Shown here: one piece after another, positions 8,580-17,376 of the stretch
Layout: every line of letters begins with the position of its first letter
Numbering within the stretch: position 1 is the first letter of the stretch
Assembly: GCF_900753045.1 (NCBI RefSeq)
Contig: NZ_CAADXO010000061.1
Span: 1-64,000 of the forward strand
Length of the DNA stretch: 64,000 nt
Direction: 5' to 3'
Source of the DNA: an uncultured Phascolarctobacterium sp.
GTDB taxonomy: Bacteria; Bacillota; Negativicutes; Acidaminococcales; Acidaminococcaceae
Position numbers and translations under genes: made by a program
The notes under the pieces: generated by a model
The model's input: only the letters and a program-made list of their open reading frames with translations
Database searches by the model: none
What the model was told of the DNA's origin: nothing

Positions 8580-9950
8580 ATGCAAGTTACGAACAAGGCT
8601 TTTAAGGCCTACGATGTACGCGGCGTTTACCCCACAGAAGTTAACGAGGAAATGGCTTACCGTATGGGACGCATTTTTTCGGCAATGTTCGCTGCGGAAA
8701 CTGTTGTTGTAGGACATGATATCCGCCTTAGCGGCAGAGCATTGGTTGATGCACTGACGGAGGGATTGCGCCATGGCGGCACCAGGGTTATTGATATCGG
8801 CCAATGCGGTACGGAAATGATTTATTTTGCTACCGCTCATCTGAAGGCAGACGGCGGTATCATGGTTACTGCCAGCCATAATCCCAAGGAATATAACGGC
8901 ATGAAGTTGGTACGCCGTGATGCACGTCCTGTTTCCAGCGATACCGGTCTGAAGGAAATCGGTGAGATGGTTGCTACAACCAAGGAGTTCGTGCATAAGG
9001 TAGTAGCAGGCAAGACTATGGGTGCTTTGGAGCAGATGGATATTATGCCTGCCTATATCGAGCATTTGCTGACCTATGTTGATACAAGTGTGCTTAAGCC
9101 GATGAAGATTGTTGCCAACCCCGGCAATGGCGGTGCCGGTCCGATTTTGAAAGAACTGGCGAAGCATCTGCCGTTTGAGTTTATCACGCTGAACGAAACG
9201 CCTGACGGCACCTTCCCGAACGGTGTGCCTAACCCGCTGCTGCTGCCCAACCGTGAGGCTACAGCGAAGGTTGTGCGTGAGAGCGGTGCGGATTTGGGTA
9301 TTGCCTGGGATGGCGACTTCGACCGCTGTTTCCTCTTTGACGAGAAGGCAGATTTTATTGAGGGATATTATATTGTCGGTCTGCTGGCAGAGGTTTTTCT
9401 GCACAAGGAGCCTGGTGCGAAGATTATGTTCGACCCGCGTCTAACCTGGAACACAGAAGCTATTTTGCAGCGTGACGGCGGTGTGCCTGTACGCTGCAAG
9501 AGCGGCCATGCTTTTATGAAGGAATGCATGCGCAACAATGACGTGCTGTATGGCGGCGAAATGAGCGCGCATCATTATTTCCGCGATTTCTCCTGCTGCG
9601 ACAGCGGCATGATTCCCTGGCTGCTGGTAACCGAGCTGATGTGCCGCAGCGGCAAAAAGCTCAGCGAGCTGGTAGGCGAGCGTGTTGCGATGTATCCCTG
9701 CAGCGGTGAAATCAACCGCAAGGTGGCAGATTCCGCAGCAGTGTTGGCAGAGCTGGGCAAAAAATATGCTGACGGCGAGCAGGACCATCTGGACGGACTG
9801 AGCGTTGCCTATGACAACTGGCGCTTTAATGTGCGTGTATCCAATACGGAGCCCGTAATGCGCTTGAACGTAGAAACTAAGGGTGACAAGGAGCTGCTGG
9901 CGGCTAAGACTGCAGAGCTTCTGGAAGTTATCGGCGGCGAAGAAGCATAA
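8580..9950 (+). CDS. Phosphomannomutase/phosphoglucomutase
   Basis: This 456-residue alpha-D-phosphohexomutase interconverts hexose-6- and hexose-1-phosphates. It shows all active-site loops of the family: TASHNP at 97-102 with the phosphoserine, the metal-binding WDGDFDRC near 242-249, the sugar-specificity GGEMSAHHYF near 320, and the phosphate-binding SNTEPVMR near 420. The short FDRC form and GEMSAHH are typical of the bifunctional PMM/PGM (AlgC-like) group. AAAAGGAG precedes the ATG. It heads an operon with galU and galE, suggesting supply of glucose-1-phosphate for UDP-sugars. Confidence 0.92.
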   Translation: MQVTNKAFKAYDVRGVYPTEVNEEMAYRMGRIFSAMFAAETVVVGHDIRLSGRALVDALTEGLRHGGTRVIDIGQCGTEMIYFATAHLKADGGIMVTASHNPKEYNGMKLVRRDARPVSSDTGLKEIGEMVATTKEFVHKVVAGKTMGALEQMDIMPAYIEHLLTYVDTSVLKPMKIVANPGNGGAGPILKELAKHLPFEFITLNETPDGTFPNGVPNPLLLPNREATAKVVRESGADLGIAWDGDFDRCFLFDEKADFIEGYYIVGLLAEVFLHKEPGAKIMFDPRLTWNTEAILQRDGGVPVRCKSGHAFMKECMRNNDVLYGGEMSAHHYFRDFSCCDSGMIPWLLVTELMCRSGKKLSELVGERVAMYPCSGEINRKVADSAAVLAELGKKYADGEQDHLDGLSVAYDNWRFNVRVSNTEPVMRLNVETKGDKELLAAKTAELLEVIGGEEA

Positions 9951-10035
9951 TTTCGGATGCCTCCCATAAAGCACAACCTGTGGCGTTAGCGCTGCTCATG
10001 ATTTTAATTGAGTCTATAAAAGGAGAAAAGATAAA

Positions 10036-10917
10036 ATGTTTAAACCTGTGCGTAAAGCTGTTATTCCGGCAGCAGGCCTGGGCACACGCTTCCTGCCTGC
10101 AACCAAAGCAACTCCGAAGGAGATGCTGCCGATTGTTGATAAACCTACCATTCAATATATTATCGAAGAAGCTCTTGCTTCCGGCATTGAGGATATCCTG
10201 ATTATTACCGGCCGCAGCAAGCGTGCCATTGAAGACCATTTTGACCGCAGCATTGAGCTGGAGCTGAACCTTGAGGCCAGCGGCAAAACCAAGGAGCTGG
10301 AGCTGGTACGCAAAATTTCCGATATCCGCATTCACTATATCCGCCAAAAGGAACCGCGCGGACTTGGTCACGCTATTTTGTGCGCTAAGCACTTTGTTGG
10401 CGATGAGCCCTTTGCCGTACTGCTGGGAGATGATGTTGTTGACAGTCAAGTGCCTGCACTGAAGCAGCTGATTGATGTTTACGATAAAACAGGTGCCAGC
10501 GTTTTAGGTGTGCAGGAGGTGCCGTTGGAGAAGGTTTCTGCCTATGGTATCGTTGCCGGTGAACCTACTGATGAAGCACGTACCTGCAAGGTAAACGATA
10601 TGGTAGAAAAGCCTGCGGTAGAGGAAGCACCCTCTCGTCTAGCGGTTTTGGGCCGTTATGTAATTACACCGGAAATTTTCCCGATTCTGGAGCAAACTCA
10701 GCCCGGCCGTGGTAATGAAATCCAGCTGACCGATGCGCTTAAGGTATTGGCTAAGGAGCAGCCGATGTATGCTTATGACTTTGTAGGCCGTCGTTATGAC
10801 GTGGGCGATAAGCAGGGCTTTTTGGAGGCAACTGTAGAAATGGCGCTGAAGCGTCCTGAGCTGCGTGACAAGTTCCTGACCTATCTGCAGGGAATCGTTG
10901 CAAAGGAGAGCAAATAA
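10036..10917 (+). CDS. galU: UTP-glucose-1-phosphate uridylyltransferase
   Basis: The 293-residue enzyme makes UDP-glucose from glucose-1-phosphate and UTP. It has the nucleotide-binding start KAVIPAAGLGTRFLPATKA, the KEMLPIVDKPTIQYI stretch, and VLLGDDVVD near residue 135. Length and motifs are normal for GalU/GtaB. It lies 85 bases after the mutase gene with its own ribosome site (AAAAGGAG), and four bases before galE. Together the three genes convert glucose-6-phosphate to UDP-glucose and UDP-galactose for envelope polysaccharide. Confidence 0.95.
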   Translation: MFKPVRKAVIPAAGLGTRFLPATKATPKEMLPIVDKPTIQYIIEEALASGIEDILIITGRSKRAIEDHFDRSIELELNLEASGKTKELELVRKISDIRIHYIRQKEPRGLGHAILCAKHFVGDEPFAVLLGDDVVDSQVPALKQLIDVYDKTGASVLGVQEVPLEKVSAYGIVAGEPTDEARTCKVNDMVEKPAVEEAPSRLAVLGRYVITPEIFPILEQTQPGRGNEIQLTDALKVLAKEQPMYAYDFVGRRYDVGDKQGFLEATVEMALKRPELRDKFLTYLQGIVAKESK

Positions 10918-10920
10918 TTA

Positions 10921-11910
10921 ATGAATATCCTTGTTACCGGCGGAGCAGGTTATATTGGCTCCCATGTAGTGGAGGAGCTGCAAAAGAGCGGCTTTACTCC
11001 TATTGTTTATGATAATTTTTCTACCGGCCATGAGGCGGCAGTGCCTGATGAAGTACAGCTGGTAGAGGGCGATATCCATGATGTGCGTTTTGCCAAGCAT
11101 ATTATGGAGCAGTTTAAAATTGATGCGGTTATTCATTTTGCTGCCAGCAGTCTGGTAGGCGAATCTATGACCGACCCGGCGAAATATTATTTTAATAATG
11201 TTGAAGGCAGCCTGCATCTTCTGGAGGCTATGCGTGGTGTCGGTGTGGACCGCATGGTATTTTCTTCTACCGCAGCTGTTTACGGTGAGCCGGAAGCAGT
11301 ACCTATTACCGAGGACAGCCGTTTGGCACCAACCAATGTTTACGGCCGTACCAAGCTGGCGATTGAAGGCATGCTGGCGGATTATGACCATGCCTACGAT
11401 ATGCGTTATGTGGCTTTGCGTTATTTTAACGCTGCCGGTGCTTCCCCGACGCGCGATATCGGCGAGGACCACAGCCCGGAAAGCCATCTGATTCCGCTGA
11501 TTCTGAAAACGGCGCAGGGCGTGCGCAAGCAGGTTTCTATCTTCGGTACCGATTATCCGACGGCTGATGGTACCTGCGTGCGTGACTACATTCATGTCTG
11601 CGATTTGGCGAAGGCGCATGTGCTGGCTCTTAAGCATCTTTTGAGCGGTGGCAGCAGCCGTGTATATAACTTGGGCAGTGAAAACGGCTTCAGTGTACGC
11701 CAGATGATTGACAGCGCCAAAAAGGTTACCGGCGTTGACTTTCCCGTTGTGGAGGAGGAGCGTCGGGCCGGTGATCCCGCAAGGCTCATTGCTTCTTCGG
11801 CTAAAATTCGTGAGGAGCTGGGCTGGGAGCCGCAGCACAGCAGTGTAGATGAGGTTATCAGCACCGCGTGGAAGTGGCACAAGGGCCATCCGCATGGCTA
11901 TTGCGGCTAA
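10921..11910 (+). CDS. galE: UDP-glucose 4-epimerase
   Basis: The 329-residue short-chain dehydrogenase-type epimerase has the NAD-binding GGAGYIGSHV at residues 7-16. Its catalytic region includes FSSTAAVYG near 120 and YGRTKLAIE near 145, followed by LRYFNAAGAS. It interconverts UDP-glucose and UDP-galactose. It starts four bases after the galU stop and closes the operon with a strong terminator. Confidence 0.95.
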   Translation: MNILVTGGAGYIGSHVVEELQKSGFTPIVYDNFSTGHEAAVPDEVQLVEGDIHDVRFAKHIMEQFKIDAVIHFAASSLVGESMTDPAKYYFNNVEGSLHLLEAMRGVGVDRMVFSSTAAVYGEPEAVPITEDSRLAPTNVYGRTKLAIEGMLADYDHAYDMRYVALRYFNAAGASPTRDIGEDHSPESHLIPLILKTAQGVRKQVSIFGTDYPTADGTCVRDYIHVCDLAKAHVLALKHLLSGGSSRVYNLGSENGFSVRQMIDSAKKVTGVDFPVVEEERRAGDPARLIASSAKIREELGWEPQHSSVDEVISTAWKWHKGHPHGYCG

Positions 11911-11931
11911 AAGTAAATAAGTGCATACTAA

Positions 11932-11980
11932 AAAACCGGTTTCCCTGGCGTTTAAGCCGATAGGGAAACCGGTTTTGTTG
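11932..11980. terminator. Bidirectional terminator
   Basis: A perfect 15-bp stem, AAAACCGGTTTCCCT / AGGGAAACCGGTTTT, lies between the convergent galE and the 12011-13540 gene. Runs of A and T on its two sides allow use from both strands. Confidence 0.9.
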
Positions 11981-12010
11981 TATACGAAGAAAAGTTTTGC
12001 TGTGCGCAGG

Positions 12011-13540
12011 TTATTTGCGTTTGTTGAGAAACTTGCCGATGTCGAAATGCTTGCCTGCCAGCAGGCAGTCGATACGTGCGGTAACTACATCGTTATTGCT
12101 GAGCTGACGTGCTTTAATCAGCGAGCGACGGATGGCAGGCGTGATAAATTCCTGTCCCCAGTCATCGACAATGCCGCAGGCGATGCCGCGCGGCAAATCG
12201 AAGATGGATTCCAAGGCAGCGCAGATAATAGCATCGCTTTCACCCGGATGTGTGTTGAGATAACGCAGCGGTACCAGCAGGTCGTTTTGTTCTACGCAGT
12301 AGCGGGGCAGGTCTGCTTCGATTTGACGCAGTACGCGCTCGGAGCGCCCTTCACCCTCGTAGGAAAGCAGGTATGGGAACAGCGGTGTTTCGTCCGGATG
12401 CGCCAACCAAAAATCGAAAAGCCGCGGCCAGACGTCTATATCCAACTCCACTGCCAGATTGCACAGCTGGTAATCGAGTTTATCATCCTTGATTAAATTA
12501 TTTTCTATTTCCGGCTGCCAGTCCTTGCTGTAGATTATTTTTTCGCAGGCGGCAATTTGCTCATGGCATTGGTTAAGCGTGAGCTGCATATGGTTCTGCT
12601 CATCGCAAAGCTGCTGCAGCGCCGTAACGTAGCTGATTAAATCAAGTACATCCTCCGGTTTGCTGACATGTGCTTCGGCCTGTTCGAGCAGACAGGTAAG
12701 CAGCTTGTTCAGATGGATATCGCTGATGTTGAACTGCTCTTCGATAACTTCTGCCGGGAAGTGGTTGAGCATAATCAGATAATTGCCCACGATGATAACA
12801 GCACTTTTGTACTGTGCGTAGCTGAGCGGCTGTGCCAGATGTTCCTCTAAATGTGTTTCTCTGATGAATTTGACGGACAGCGGCGGATATTCTACGTCGA
12901 TATCGGGACCGTTCTGCAGCAGCCAGAGGCGTTCCTCCTCATCACGGCAGTGGCAGTCGGTAATGCTGAAAACCTTGCCCCATCCGCTGGTACAGCGGAT
13001 AAGTTCCCAGATAGCGTTTTGCGGGCTGAAATTCGTTACGCGGCAGGAATATAAAAAGGCGAAGGTAAATTCCTCGCAGTGTGCTATGCGCAGTAAATCC
13101 TGCCACAGCTCCGGCTCCTGCTGACAAATTTTTTCCATGCCGTACATGCCGAAAAGCAGCAGGGCGAATTTAACCTGCTCGCGTCCGTCGGCGTTATAGA
13201 AAAAGCGTCGCGCCAGGTCAAAGGCAACACTGTTGATATCGTTCTGGTCTAAAGCTTCGATAAAGGGATCGCAATATTCCGCAAAGGCCATGCCCTTAAG
13301 CTCATTGTACAGTTTGCTGCGCTTCTGGGTGGTAGGCTCGTTCAGATAAGCCTGCAGCAGCTTAAGCAGTACGCTGGCGGATTTGGGATTGGGCAGGTTG
13401 CCCATTGTATAGTGAAAGGCATCCTCGGAGCCAAGGGGACGGGGAATAGTGGCGTAGCGGTCATCGCACAGATTGGTAGCAGTAAAGCGGCCATGCTCGT
13501 CCAGATGGCTGTTTACGTATTGATAGATTGTCTGCTTCAT
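12011..13540 (-). CDS. Helical protein of unknown function
   Basis: The 509-residue soluble protein is rich in leucine, glutamate and cysteine, and reads as successive alpha-helices (for example 60-110, 115-160, 240-330, 390-490). This suggests an alpha-solenoid or repeat scaffold, but no named domain is evident. A cysteine/histidine patch (ITDCHCRDEEERLW) near residue 195 might bind metal. There is no signal peptide or membrane segment. The ATG at 13540 follows GAGGTGA; the upstream frame lacks a ribosome site. It is transcribed alone between two terminators. Confidence 0.65.
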   Translation of the reverse strand: MKQTIYQYVNSHLDEHGRFTATNLCDDRYATIPRPLGSEDAFHYTMGNLPNPKSASVLLKLLQAYLNEPTTQKRSKLYNELKGMAFAEYCDPFIEALDQNDINSVAFDLARRFFYNADGREQVKFALLLFGMYGMEKICQQEPELWQDLLRIAHCEEFTFAFLYSCRVTNFSPQNAIWELIRCTSGWGKVFSITDCHCRDEEERLWLLQNGPDIDVEYPPLSVKFIRETHLEEHLAQPLSYAQYKSAVIIVGNYLIMLNHFPAEVIEEQFNISDIHLNKLLTCLLEQAEAHVSKPEDVLDLISYVTALQQLCDEQNHMQLTLNQCHEQIAACEKIIYSKDWQPEIENNLIKDDKLDYQLCNLAVELDIDVWPRLFDFWLAHPDETPLFPYLLSYEGEGRSERVLRQIEADLPRYCVEQNDLLVPLRYLNTHPGESDAIICAALESIFDLPRGIACGIVDDWGQEFITPAIRRSLIKARQLSNNDVVTARIDCLLAGKHFDIGKFLNKRK

Positions 13541-13640
13541 GTGCTCACCTCGTAATAAAAATATGTATTGCAGCAAATAATGCTGTTTGTAAAAAAGCAA
13601 AGAGTAACTATATCATAACATAGAGGAAAAATAATGACCA

Positions 13641-13694
13641 GCAAAAAAAGTAAGGCTGCCGTAGCAGCGGAAATCCGCCACGGCAGCAGCCTTG
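13641..13694 (-). terminator. Terminator of pyruvate carboxylase
   Basis: AAGGCTGCTGCCGT on the minus strand pairs with ACGGCAGCCTT, with an inner GCGGATTTCCGC. It is followed by ACTTTTTTT. Confidence 0.85.
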
Positions 13695-13712
13695 ATGTTA
13701 AGTGTATGTAAT

Positions 13713-16700
13713 TTACATTTGAGTTTTGATTTCCAGGAGGCAGTCGCCGCTTTCAACGCGTTCGCCTGCAGCTACATGGATAGCGCTGACGATACCGGAA
13801 ATCGGTGCCGAAAGCGTGGTTTCCATCTTCATAGCTTCGGTAACAATCAGCGGAGTGCCCTTGGTAACGGACTGGCCTTTTTCTACCAGCACCTTGACTA
13901 CAGAGCCGGAAAGAGAAGCGCCGATTTCGCCCATGTTGCCCTTTTCTGCTTTTTTGCGGGTAACAGTGGTGGTCTTGGCATTGCGGTCCTTGATTTCGAT
14001 TTCACGCGGCAGGCCGTTGAATTCGAAGAATACGGTACGCATACCGGCAGCATTGGCTTCGGAGATATGGTCCAGCTTGATTACGAGCACTTTGCCCTGC
14101 TCAATCTCAACCTTGATAACCTCGCCCGGAGTCATGCCAAAGAAGAAGGTAGGCGTATCGAGAACAGATACATCACCGAATTGGTTGTAACGGTTTACCC
14201 AGTCGGTGAATACCTTCGGATAGAGGCAGTAAGCGCTCACTGCTTCGTCTGTAGTAGGCGCTTCAAGCTCTTTGAGCTTAGCGCGTACATCCTCAAAATC
14301 CACCGGAGGCAGTACGGAGCCCGGACGCTCGCTGATAGGTGCGCGTCCTTTGAGCACCAGCTTCTGCAGCTTTTCGGGGAAGCCCTGGTACGGAGTGCCA
14401 ATGCGTCCTTCGAAGAATTCCACGACGGAGGCCGGAAAGTCCAGAATATCGCCCTTAGCGTAAACATCTTCTTCCGTCAGGTCGTTCTGTACCATGAAGA
14501 GTGCCATATCACCGACAACCTTGGAGGACGGAGTAACCTTGATTAAATCGCCGAACATCATGGATACGCGGTGATACATATCCTTGATTTCCTCCCAGCG
14601 ATGGATGAGGCCCAGAGCCTGTGCCTGCTGCTTGAGGTTGGTATATTGTCCGCCGGGCATTTCGTGTACGTAAACCTCGGGGTTGGGGAAGTTTTCGGTT
14701 CTGTCGGCTGCCTTGTAGTAGGGGCGCACGGTTTCCCAATAACGGGACAGCTCGTTCATAGCGTCTACATCCAGACGCGGTTGGCGCGGATGGCCGCTGA
14801 GAGCGTAGTACAGGCTGCTGCCGCTTGGCTGGGAGGTACCGCTGCTCATAGCGCTCATAGCGGTATCTACGATATCAACGCCGGCATCAATTGCACGCGC
14901 ATAGGTGTAAATAGCGTTGCCGCTGCCCTCGTGGGTGTGCAGATGGATAGGTACGTTGACATAGGATTTGAGGCTGCTTACAAGGCGGTAAGCTGCTTCC
15001 GGCTTCAACAGGCCTGCCATATCCTTGATGGCAATGATGTTGGCACCGGCTTTTTCCAGCTCTTTAGCCATATTGATGTAGTAATGTAAATCGTATTTAT
15101 CGCGGTTGGGGTCGAGAATATCGCCGGTGTAGCACAGTGCTGCCTCTGCTACCTTACCGCATTCGCGGACGGTGTCAATAGACAGGCGCATATTGTCCAG
15201 ACCGTTGAGGCTGTCGAAGATACGGAAAACGTCGATACCGTTCTTGGCTGCCAGCTTGATGAACTGTTTAACGACATTATCCGGATAGCTGGTGTAGCCT
15301 ACAGCGTTGGCACCGCGCAGCAGCATCTGGAAGAGAATGTTCGGTGCAGCCTGACGGAACTGTGTCAGACGTTGCCAGGGGCTTTCGTCGAGGAAGCGAT
15401 AGGCTACGTCGAAGGTAGCGCCGCCCCAGCATTCAAAGGAGAAAAGTCCGGGCAGCTTGCCGGCGGTGTCGCGCATAACGCGCAGCATATCGGCAGTACG
15501 CAGACGGGTGGCGAAGAGGGACTGATGCGCATCACGGAAGGTGGTGTCGGTGAGCAGAACCTCCTGCTGTGCCAGTACCCATTCAGCCAGGCCTTCAGGT
15601 CCGCGGGTATCAAGAACGTGCTTAGCACCCAGTGCCAGAATGCCGTTGTAGGGCTTGGGCATATTCAACGGTGCAAAGTCCGGCTTCGGCTGTACGCCGA
15701 CGTTGGAATAACCGTTGACGGTGATATCGGCAATGTAGTTCAGCAGCTTGTTGCCACGGTCCAAGGTTTTTTGGAAGACAAACAGCTCCGGTGTATTATC
15801 AACAAAGTCGGTTGTGTAATCGCCCTTGATGAAGTGCGGGTTCTGCAGTACATTTTCCAAAAACTGGATATTGGTTTTGACGCCGCGGATACGGAATTCT
15901 TTTAAGCAGCGCAGCATCTTGGTAATAGCAATCTGGTGAGTGAGGCCCCAGGTGGTAGCCTTAACCAGCAGAGAATCGTAGTACGGAGTAATGACGGAGC
16001 CGGTGAAGGCGTTGCCGCCGTCCAGACGGATGCCGAAGCCGCCGCCGCTGCGGTAGGTAATCAGCTTGCCGGTATCGGGCATGAAGTTGTTGGACGGGTC
16101 CTCGGTGGTAATACGGCATTGAATAGCGTGGCCGATGGTAGTCAGTTCATCCTGCTGCGGCAGGGCGATTTCCGGGCCGTGCAGGTTGTAGCCTTCGGCA
16201 ATCTTGATTTGTGTCTGCACAATGTCGATACCGGTAATCTGCTCGGTAACGGTGTGCTCAACCTGAATGCGGGGGTTAACCTCGATGAAGTAGAATTTGC
16301 CGTCGGGCGTAGCCAAAAATTCTACGGTGCCGGCGCTGATGTAGTCAACATTTTTCATCAGCTTGACAGCAGCATCGCAGATAGCCTTGCGCTGCTCAAC
16401 AGGCAGAGCGAAGGCGGGAGCAATTTCAACCAGCTTCTGATGGCGGCGCTGTACAGAGCAGTCACGCTCGAACAGATGCATCAAATTGCCGTGGGTATCG
16501 CCGATAATCTGTACTTCGATGTGTTTCGGATTTTGCAGATATTTTTCCAGATATATTTCATCATTGCCAAAGGCTTTTTTAGCCTCGCTTTTAGCCATGT
16601 CGTAGGCAGTTATAGCCTCTTCGGCGCTGTGAACAACGCGCATACCACGGCCACCGCCGCCGTTGACTGCTTTAATGATGATAGGATAGCCGCATTTTTC

Positions 16701-17153
16701 GCCAAAGGCCAGTACCTCATCGAGGCTGTTAACTGTACCCTTGCTGCCGGGAATCATAGGGATGCCTGCCAGCTCGGCTTGTTTGCGGGCGTTGATTTTG
16801 TCGCCGAACATTACTAGGTGCTCCAGGCGAGGGCCGATGAAAATAAGGCCTTCCTCAGCACAGCGGCGTGCTAAATTACTGTTTTCAGATAAAAAGCCAT
16901 AACCGGGATGGATGGCATCTACGTCGTGCTCCTTGGCTACGCGCAGAATGTCTTCGATATCAAGATAAGCGTCGGTCGGGCTTTTGCCTTCGCCTACCAT
17001 GTAGGCCTCGTCGGCTTTGTTGCGATGCAGGGACAGGGTGTCCTCCTTGGAATATATAGCAACAGTACGGATTCCTAATTCGTTGCAGGCGCGGAAAACG
17101 CGGATGGCGATTTCGCCGCGGTTAGCAACTAACACTGTATTAATTTTAGGCAT
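13713..17153 (-). CDS. pyc: Pyruvate carboxylase
   Basis: The 1146-residue enzyme carboxylates pyruvate to oxaloacetate with biotin and ATP. All three parts are in one chain. The biotin carboxylase domain is about residues 4-455, with GGGGRGMRVV and the ATP-grasp EVNPRIQVEHTVTE. The carboxyltransferase domain is about 530-800, beginning DTTFRDAHQSLFATR and including the metal/lysine site IKDMAGLLKP. The C-terminal biotinyl domain has the acceptor lysine in EAMKMET near residue 1106. Length is normal. An AAGGAGG site and a clear promoter lie upstream. It is monocistronic, convergent with the unknown gene and divergent from ftsH. In anaerobes it feeds the reductive branch toward succinate or propionate. 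Confidence 0.97.
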   Translation of the reverse strand: MPKINTVLVANRGEIAIRVFRACNELGIRTVAIYSKEDTLSLHRNKADEAYMVGEGKSPTDAYLDIEDILRVAKEHDVDAIHPGYGFLSENSNLARRCAEEGLIFIGPRLEHLVMFGDKINARKQAELAGIPMIPGSKGTVNSLDEVLAFGEKCGYPIIIKAVNGGGGRGMRVVHSAEEAITAYDMAKSEAKKAFGNDEIYLEKYLQNPKHIEVQIIGDTHGNLMHLFERDCSVQRRHQKLVEIAPAFALPVEQRKAICDAAVKLMKNVDYISAGTVEFLATPDGKFYFIEVNPRIQVEHTVTEQITGIDIVQTQIKIAEGYNLHGPEIALPQQDELTTIGHAIQCRITTEDPSNNFMPDTGKLITYRSGGGFGIRLDGGNAFTGSVITPYYDSLLVKATTWGLTHQIAITKMLRCLKEFRIRGVKTNIQFLENVLQNPHFIKGDYTTDFVDNTPELFVFQKTLDRGNKLLNYIADITVNGYSNVGVQPKPDFAPLNMPKPYNGILALGAKHVLDTRGPEGLAEWVLAQQEVLLTDTTFRDAHQSLFATRLRTADMLRVMRDTAGKLPGLFSFECWGGATFDVAYRFLDESPWQRLTQFRQAAPNILFQMLLRGANAVGYTSYPDNVVKQFIKLAAKNGIDVFRIFDSLNGLDNMRLSIDTVRECGKVAEAALCYTGDILDPNRDKYDLHYYINMAKELEKAGANIIAIKDMAGLLKPEAAYRLVSSLKSYVNVPIHLHTHEGSGNAIYTYARAIDAGVDIVDTAMSAMSSGTSQPSGSSLYYALSGHPRQPRLDVDAMNELSRYWETVRPYYKAADRTENFPNPEVYVHEMPGGQYTNLKQQAQALGLIHRWEEIKDMYHRVSMMFGDLIKVTPSSKVVGDMALFMVQNDLTEEDVYAKGDILDFPASVVEFFEGRIGTPYQGFPEKLQKLVLKGRAPISERPGSVLPPVDFEDVRAKLKELEAPTTDEAVSAYCLYPKVFTDWVNRYNQFGDVSVLDTPTFFFGMTPGEVIKVEIEQGKVLVIKLDHISEANAAGMRTVFFEFNGLPREIEIKDRNAKTTTVTRKKAEKGNMGEIGASLSGSVVKVLVEKGQSVTKGTPLIVTEAMKMETTLSAPISGIVSAIHVAAGERVESGDCLLEIKTQM

Positions 17154-17184
17154 AAGCTTGACCTCCTTAGATAGTTACATGCTA

Positions 17185-17213
17185 ATTGTATAGAAAACGG
17201 CATGTAAATTCAA
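17185..17213 (-). promoter_or_regulatory. pyc promoter
   Basis: On the minus strand TTGAAT (17208-17213) and TACAAT (17185-17190) are 17 bases apart, about 30 bases before the pyc start codon. Confidence 0.65.
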
Positions 17214-17284
17214 GGGATAGAACGCATGTATACAAGTATTCTTGCAGGGGACGGGGAGAGTGTGTGATTTTAACACTTTTGATG

Positions 17285-17301
17285 CTGACTGCATAGTCAG
17301 T
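17285..17301. promoter_or_regulatory. Palindromic operator candidate between pyc and ftsH
   Basis: CTGACTGCATAGTCAGT contains a 6-bp inverted repeat (CTGACT/AGTCAG). It ends 17 bases upstream of the ftsH -35. The same palindrome with a different centre lies at the tolC promoter (62223-62240), so one regulator, possibly of the TetR type, may bind both. Confidence 0.5.
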
Positions 17302-17317
17302 TTCACAGTTTTTTCGT

Positions 17318-17346
17318 TTGTTTATTGCTATAAATAGGTATACAAT
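17318..17346 (+). promoter_or_regulatory. ftsH promoter
   Basis: TTGTTT and TACAAT are 17 bases apart, about 30 bases before the ftsH start. Confidence 0.65.
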
Positions 17347-17376
17347 AAGACTTATAAAGCATAGCGAGGAGATGAA

